DNA of 9,814 nt. It comes from Lachnospiraceae bacterium (lineage in GTDB: Bacteria > Bacillota_A > Clostridia > Lachnospirales > Lachnospiraceae). Position 1 is the first letter of the stretch, and each line of letters opens with the position of its first letter. Shown here one piece after another: positions 6,823 through 9,814 of the stretch. The notes beneath the pieces are model-generated. The model was not told the DNA's origin, did no database searches, and worked only from the letters and a program-made list of their open reading frames with translations. Both the position numbers and the translations under genes were made by a program. The stretch lies in assembly GCA_017516285.1 (NCBI GenBank), contig JAFXDD010000048.1, forward strand, positions 1 to 9,814. The letters are read 5' to 3'.

Positions 6823-7662
6823 TCAATATCGAATATCCTTCAATGCTTCATTTCGAATCGCAATATGCTTTTCAAAACCACCACTTTGCTTGATACCAAG
6901 TGTCATCATCAATGCATCAATGACACAAATGTGTGCAACCCGTGCAGATACTGCCTCCACAGGATAATTCTTCTCATCCGAATATACGCAAATGCTCAGG
7001 TCACTTTCCTGACTAAGCTTGCTGTCAGCAAAACTGGTAAGTGCAATGGTAGATGCTCCCACACTCCCCGCCCGACGCAAAGCATCCACCACAGACTTTG
7101 TCTGCCCACTGTGAGATATACCAAAAGCAACATCTCCAGCCTTTAAATTACCGGCAATAACATTCATAAAAAGTGAATCTGTGCAAGCATGCGCAGGAAT
7201 ACCAAACTGACTGAAACGATATCCCGCATCCATTGCAACTGTGGAGGACGTTCCTATACCAAAAATGTAGACACTTTTTGCGTCAGCCAGCAAATTCACA
7301 ATTTTCTCCAACTTGTCAAAATCCAGCATGGAGAGAGTATCCTTTAAGGTATGTATTCCTGAGGAGAATACTTTCTGAAAAATGGTCTTTGTATCGTCTG
7401 TCCTACTAAAGGCCGGCAAACCTTCCATCGACTCCTCGGCTGCAGTTTCTCTTGCCAGAGCAAGCTTTAAGTCAGCAAAGCCCGCTACCTCTATGGATTT
7501 ACAAAAGCGGATGACTGCAGATTGAACCGTGCCACAATTTGCAGCCAGTTCTTTTATTGTCAGCCCGGTAATCTGACGAGGATCTTGCAGCACATAATTA
7601 GCGATTTTTTTCTCTGTCTCTGTCAGTGTATTGTATTTATTGTGTATCTTTGCAAGTATCAT
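6823..7662 (-). CDS. MurR/RpiR-family transcriptional regulator with SIS domain
   Basis: A 279-residue regulator. The N-terminal winged/HTH_6 domain (~1-75) has TETEKKIANYVL and the helix-turn-helix TIKELAANCGTVQSAVIRFCKSI (~35-57). The C-terminal SIS domain (~110-260), the phosphosugar-binding fold, carries GIGTSS (~135-140) and ISHSGQT (~182-188). Such proteins sense a sugar phosphate or amino-sugar phosphate and control catabolic or transport genes. The start is placed at the ATG at 7660-7662, with GAGGTG at 7667-7672, 4 nt upstream; the protein then opens MILAKIHNKYNTLTETEKK, as family members do. An ATG 13 codons earlier (7699-7701) has no ribosome binding site and would give an atypical N-terminus. 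It has its own promoter with two likely operator repeats in the leader, and probably shares a transcript with the AEC carrier 34 bp downstream. Ligand unknown. Confidence 0.92.
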   Translation of the reverse strand: MILAKIHNKYNTLTETEKKIANYVLQDPRQITGLTIKELAANCGTVQSAVIRFCKSIEVAGFADLKLALARETAAEESMEGLPAFSRTDDTKTIFQKVFSSGIHTLKDTLSMLDFDKLEKIVNLLADAKSVYIFGIGTSSTVAMDAGYRFSQFGIPAHACTDSLFMNVIAGNLKAGDVAFGISHSGQTKSVVDALRRAGSVGASTIALTSFADSKLSQESDLSICVYSDEKNYPVEAVSARVAHICVIDALMMTLGIKQSGGFEKHIAIRNEALKDIRY

Positions 7663-7683
7663 ATGACACCTCATTTCATGCTT

Positions 7684-7731
7684 AGAATTTATTTCTATCA
7701 ATTTGCTCTATTGTGAAATTTATTTCTTTCA
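7684..7731. promoter_or_regulatory. Two direct repeats in the rpiR-type leader, likely operators
   Basis: On the plus strand, 7716-7731 (AAATTTATTTCTTTCA) and 7685-7700 (GAATTTATTTCTATCA) match at 14 of 16 bases with a 31-bp period, about three helical turns. Each core is also nearly palindromic: GAAAT/ATTTC at 7715-7726 and AGAA/TTCT at 7684-7696. The first repeat lies immediately downstream of the -10 and over the predicted start, the second in the leader. This fits cooperative binding by the SIS-domain regulator encoded just downstream, although AT-rich sequence makes chance similarity possible. Confidence 0.6.
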
Positions 7732-7732
7732 A

Positions 7733-7761
7733 ATAATAACATAACAAAAACTAAAAGTCAA
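7733..7761 (-). promoter_or_regulatory. Promoter of the rpiR-AEC operon
   Basis: Minus-strand -35 TTGACT (7756-7761, five of six) and -10 TATTAT (7733-7738, five of six) with a 17-bp spacer, in AT-rich DNA. Predicted start near 7726, leaving a leader of about 64 nt to the chosen ATG. It sits 36 bp beyond the T-run of the mutase terminator, so the two transcription units are cleanly separated. Confidence 0.75.
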
Positions 7762-7796
7762 TATATCAAATCCTTAAAACTGCAATTTAGATATAC

Positions 7797-7839
7797 AAAA
7801 AAACAGAGGCAATTCGCCATTTCAGCTATTTGCCTCTGT
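7797..7839 (-). terminator. Intrinsic terminator of the phosphohexomutase gene
   Basis: On the minus strand ACAGAGGCAA (7830-7839) and TTGCCTCTGT (7803-7812) form a perfect 10-bp stem with a 17-nt loop. The T of the stem end plus those at 7797-7802 give a run of seven T. It lies 24 bp after the mutase stop codon. There is no matching T-run for the plus strand. Confidence 0.93.
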
Positions 7840-7862
7840 CATAAATACTTACATATTTCAAA

Positions 7863-9545
7863 TTATGCAAACAATGGTTTCATTGCCTCTGCAAGTACTG
7901 CTTTCTGTGCCTCTGCCTCAGCAAGGTCTTTGCCAAGCGTAGTAAAATAGGTCTTAATCTTTGGCTCTGTACCGGAAGGACGAACCACTACCGTAGCACC
8001 GCCTTCAAGCCCGTAAATCAAAACATTTGCAGCCGGGAGACCGGTTTCTTCCGGTTTCTTGTAGTCAGTAACCTTTACTACGGCGTAGCCTCCGATTTCC
8101 TTTGGAGGATTCTCACGCAGACCATTCATAATGCCTGCCATTTTGTCCATACCGGAAAGACCAGGGAACTCGAAGCTGTCCACCTTATTGAGATAACGGC
8201 CGTACTGAGCGTAAATTTCCTCTAAACGCTGCTTGATGGAAGAGCCGATGCTGCGATAGTATGCTGCCATTTCACAAATAAGCATAGAACCTATAACCGC
8301 GTCTTTGTCACGTACATAAGGGCCTGCCAGATAGCCGTAGCTTTCTTCAAACCCAAAGATAAAGCGATCCACCTCACCAGCTGCCTCTAAGCCTGCAATC
8401 TGATCACCAATCCACTTAAAGCCTGTAAGTACACTACGCATCTCCACACCGTAATGAGCTGCCACTGCATCTGCTAAAGGTGTAGAAACGATAGACTTCA
8501 CTGCTACCGGATTTGCCGGCATGGTGCCATTCTCGATACGACCTGCACAAATGTAATCCAGTAAAAGCACACCTACTTCATTACCGGTAACAAGCTGATA
8601 TGTACCGTCAGGGCACTTAATAGCAATTCCCACACGGTCTGCATCAGGGTCCGTAGCTAACATTAAATCTGCACTGGACTTCTGTGCCAATTCCAGACCT
8701 AAGCGAAGTGCTTCAAAAATCTCAGGGTTTGGATACGGACAAGTTGGGAAATTGCCATCCGGATACTGCTGCTCCGGAACAATCGTCACATCCTCAATAC
8801 CGATATCCTTTAAAATACGCATAACCGGAACCAGACCGGAACCATTTAACGGAGAGTAAACAAGCTTTAATCCTGCAGTCTGACACAGACCCGGACGTAC
8901 GCTTCTTGCCTCAATGGCTGCGTAAAGTGCTTCCTTACAATCCTCACCAACGTATTCAATAAGACCTGCTGCCATACCTTCCTCAAAGGACATCATCTTG
9001 ACACCTGTTAAAATATCTGTTTTCTGAATTTCAGCATATACGATATCTGCCGCTTCATCGGTCATCTGACAACCATCCGGACCATAAGCCTTGTAGCCAT
9101 TGTACTTGGCCGGATTGTGGGAAGCAGTTACCATAATACCTGCATTTGCCTCATAGTAACGAGTAGCAAAGCTCAGTGCCGGAACCGGCATCAACGCATC
9201 GTAAATGCGCACCTTAATACCATTTGCTGCCAACACACACGCTGCAGTCTTTGCAAAAACATCACTATTGATACGGCTGTCATAACTAATCGCAACCAAC
9301 TGATTGCCCCCCTGCGTCTTTACCCAGTTTGCAAGACCCTGTGTAGCCTGACGAACCACATAAATATTCATACGATTTGTACCTGCCCCTAATACACCAC
9401 GAAGGCCCGCAGTACCAAATGCTAAAGAAACCGCAAAACGGTCCTTAATTTCTTCTTCATTGCCGGCGATAGCCTCTAGCTCTTCCTTTAAAGCAGCATC
9501 CTCTAAATCAGCCTCCAGCCAGCGTTTGTAATCATCCATGTACAT
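7863..9545 (-). CDS. Phosphoglucomutase/phosphomannomutase (alpha-D-phosphohexomutase)
   Basis: Cytoplasmic enzyme of about 560 residues that interconverts hexose 6- and 1-phosphates (glucose and/or mannose) through a phosphoserine, feeding glycogen, UDP-glucose and envelope sugar synthesis. All four active-site loops are present in order: phosphoserine loop TASHNP (~140-145, Ser ~142), metal loop DPDADR (~299-304), sugar loop GFEESYG (~398-404) and phosphate loop RPSGTEPK (~522-529). Length and N-terminal FGTAGLRG match the longer PgcA-like group of Firmicutes. The ATG at 9543-9545 is chosen because AGGTGA lies 5 nt upstream (9551-9556). A GTG at 9552-9554, three codons earlier, is possible but its ribosome binding site is weaker. 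It is monocistronic, with a strong promoter, a structured leader and a terminator. Glucose versus mannose preference cannot be decided from the GFEES-type loop alone. Confidence 0.96.
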   Translation of the reverse strand: MYMDDYKRWLEADLEDAALKEELEAIAGNEEEIKDRFAVSLAFGTAGLRGVLGAGTNRMNIYVVRQATQGLANWVKTQGGNQLVAISYDSRINSDVFAKTAACVLAANGIKVRIYDALMPVPALSFATRYYEANAGIMVTASHNPAKYNGYKAYGPDGCQMTDEAADIVYAEIQKTDILTGVKMMSFEEGMAAGLIEYVGEDCKEALYAAIEARSVRPGLCQTAGLKLVYSPLNGSGLVPVMRILKDIGIEDVTIVPEQQYPDGNFPTCPYPNPEIFEALRLGLELAQKSSADLMLATDPDADRVGIAIKCPDGTYQLVTGNEVGVLLLDYICAGRIENGTMPANPVAVKSIVSTPLADAVAAHYGVEMRSVLTGFKWIGDQIAGLEAAGEVDRFIFGFEESYGYLAGPYVRDKDAVIGSMLICEMAAYYRSIGSSIKQRLEEIYAQYGRYLNKVDSFEFPGLSGMDKMAGIMNGLRENPPKEIGGYAVVKVTDYKKPEETGLPAANVLIYGLEGGATVVVRPSGTEPKIKTYFTTLGKDLAEAEAQKAVLAEAMKPLFA

Positions 9546-9572
9546 AATGCTCACCTAACCTATAATTTTATT

Positions 9573-9627
9573 TGGAAAATACTAACAGTAAAGCTACAAG
9601 TCTTCTCTGCAAAATTAGTATTTTCCA
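9573..9627 (-). promoter_or_regulatory. Leader hairpin of the phosphohexomutase mRNA
   Basis: Two exact 13-base arms, 9573-9585 and 9615-9627 (TGGAAAATACTAA and its reverse complement), enclose 29 nt. The predicted transcription start is about 9629, so the 5' arm begins within a base or two of the mRNA end and the stem closes 17 nt before the ribosome binding site. A CAG/CTG pair can extend the stem inward past a 5-nt bulge. No T-run follows, so it is not a terminator. It could protect the mRNA 5' end or be a DNA operator. Confidence 0.65.
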
Positions 9628-9635
9628 CTAAAAAC

Positions 9636-9665
9636 AGTATAAAGCATGAAAGGGAGGCGCGTCAA
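9636..9665 (-). promoter_or_regulatory. Promoter of the phosphohexomutase gene
   Basis: Minus-strand -35 TTGACG (9660-9665, five of six) and -10 TATACT (9636-9641, five of six) with an 18-bp spacer. Predicted start near 9629, giving a leader of about 84 nt to the ATG. Confidence 0.75.
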
Positions 9666-9761
9666 GGGGGGCGAGGAAAATAGCTTGAATAGCCGAATAC
9701 GAAATTCCCGTTGCGGGTTTGGATTTGGATGAAGTACTTTGCGGCATCCGCAAAATATTGA

Positions 9762-9791
9762 CAAAGAAAGACGCTCTGCTTTGTGCAGCGC
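9762..9791 (-). terminator. Possible terminator of a gene beyond the right edge
   Basis: On the minus strand GCGCTGC (9785-9791) and GCAGAGC (9773-9779) form a seven-position stem with one mismatch and a 5-nt loop, followed by GTCTTTCTTTG. This would suit the end of a minus-strand gene whose coding part lies mostly or wholly outside the window. The stem is short and imperfect. Confidence 0.35.
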
Positions 9792-9814
9792 CTTAAGAGA
9801 CCGAATTAATTTAC

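Noticed and set aside
6787..7146. Open plus-strand frame of 119 codons opposite the RpiR-type gene
   Set aside because: It lies antisense to a clearly conserved protein, its product is rich in His, Cys and Ile without a recognisable domain, and no promoter or ribosome binding site supports it.
7663..7701. Upstream ATG giving the RpiR-type regulator 13 more residues
   Set aside because: It lacks a ribosome binding site and the extra residues do not fit the family N-terminus, while the ATG at 7660-7662 has GAGGTG at good spacing. The extension would also place coding sequence over the second operator repeat.
9647..9733. Short plus-strand frame starting ATGAAAGGGAGG upstream of the mutase promoter
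   Set aside because: Only 28 codons, low-complexity Arg/Gly product, no ribosome binding site, and it covers the -35 region of the mutase promoter.
9738..9754. TTTGCGG-CAT-CCGCAAA considered as an intrinsic terminator
   Set aside because: No T-run follows on either strand; kept only as an unexplained palindrome in the findings.

Overview
The window reads as chromosomal DNA of a low-to-moderate GC Gram-positive anaerobe, most likely class Clostridia and probably Lachnospiraceae-like. This rests on GAGGTG-type ribosome binding sites, strong sigma-A type promoters, GTG/TTG starts, a DUF6056-type membrane protein and a heterodimeric drug-type ABC exporter behind a MarR repressor. The taxon is an inference; no rRNA or other marker is present. 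All seven recognised genes lie on the minus strand, so transcription runs from high to low coordinates.

Right part (9546-9814 and 7863-9545): a phosphoglucomutase/phosphomannomutase gene has its own promoter, a long 5' leader hairpin starting almost at the predicted transcription start, and a strong intrinsic terminator. It is a monocistronic housekeeping sugar-phosphate gene. The window edge may carry the terminator of another minus-strand gene.

Middle part (4186-7800): an RpiR-type regulator (wHTH plus SIS sugar-phosphate domain) has a near-consensus promoter followed by two direct repeats 31 bp apart, which look like its own operators. It is followed 34 bp later by an AEC-family carrier, so the two likely form a small regulated transport operon. 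A region with competing inverted repeats and a possible promoter then leads into a polytopic DUF6056-type membrane protein, possibly an envelope glycan enzyme.

Left part (139-4174): a compact marR - ABC - ABC operon. The promoter (TTGACA-17-TAAAAT) overlaps a perfect 39-bp palindrome, which fits autorepression by the MarR protein. marR and the first ABC gene overlap by 4 bp. The second ABC gene probably starts at a TTG with a strong ribosome binding site inside the first gene. The two ABC proteins show complementary degeneracy (Asp for catalytic Glu and Gln for switch His in one, SKGQ for SGGQ in the other), as in the LmrCD, BmrCD and TM287/288 heterodimers.

No mobile element, CRISPR array, rRNA or tRNA was seen. 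The gene content is of known families. The less ordinary signals are regulatory: the 39-bp operator palindrome, the paired RpiR repeats, the mutase leader hairpin, the competing stems at 5775-5825, and a structured non-coding stretch at the left edge.
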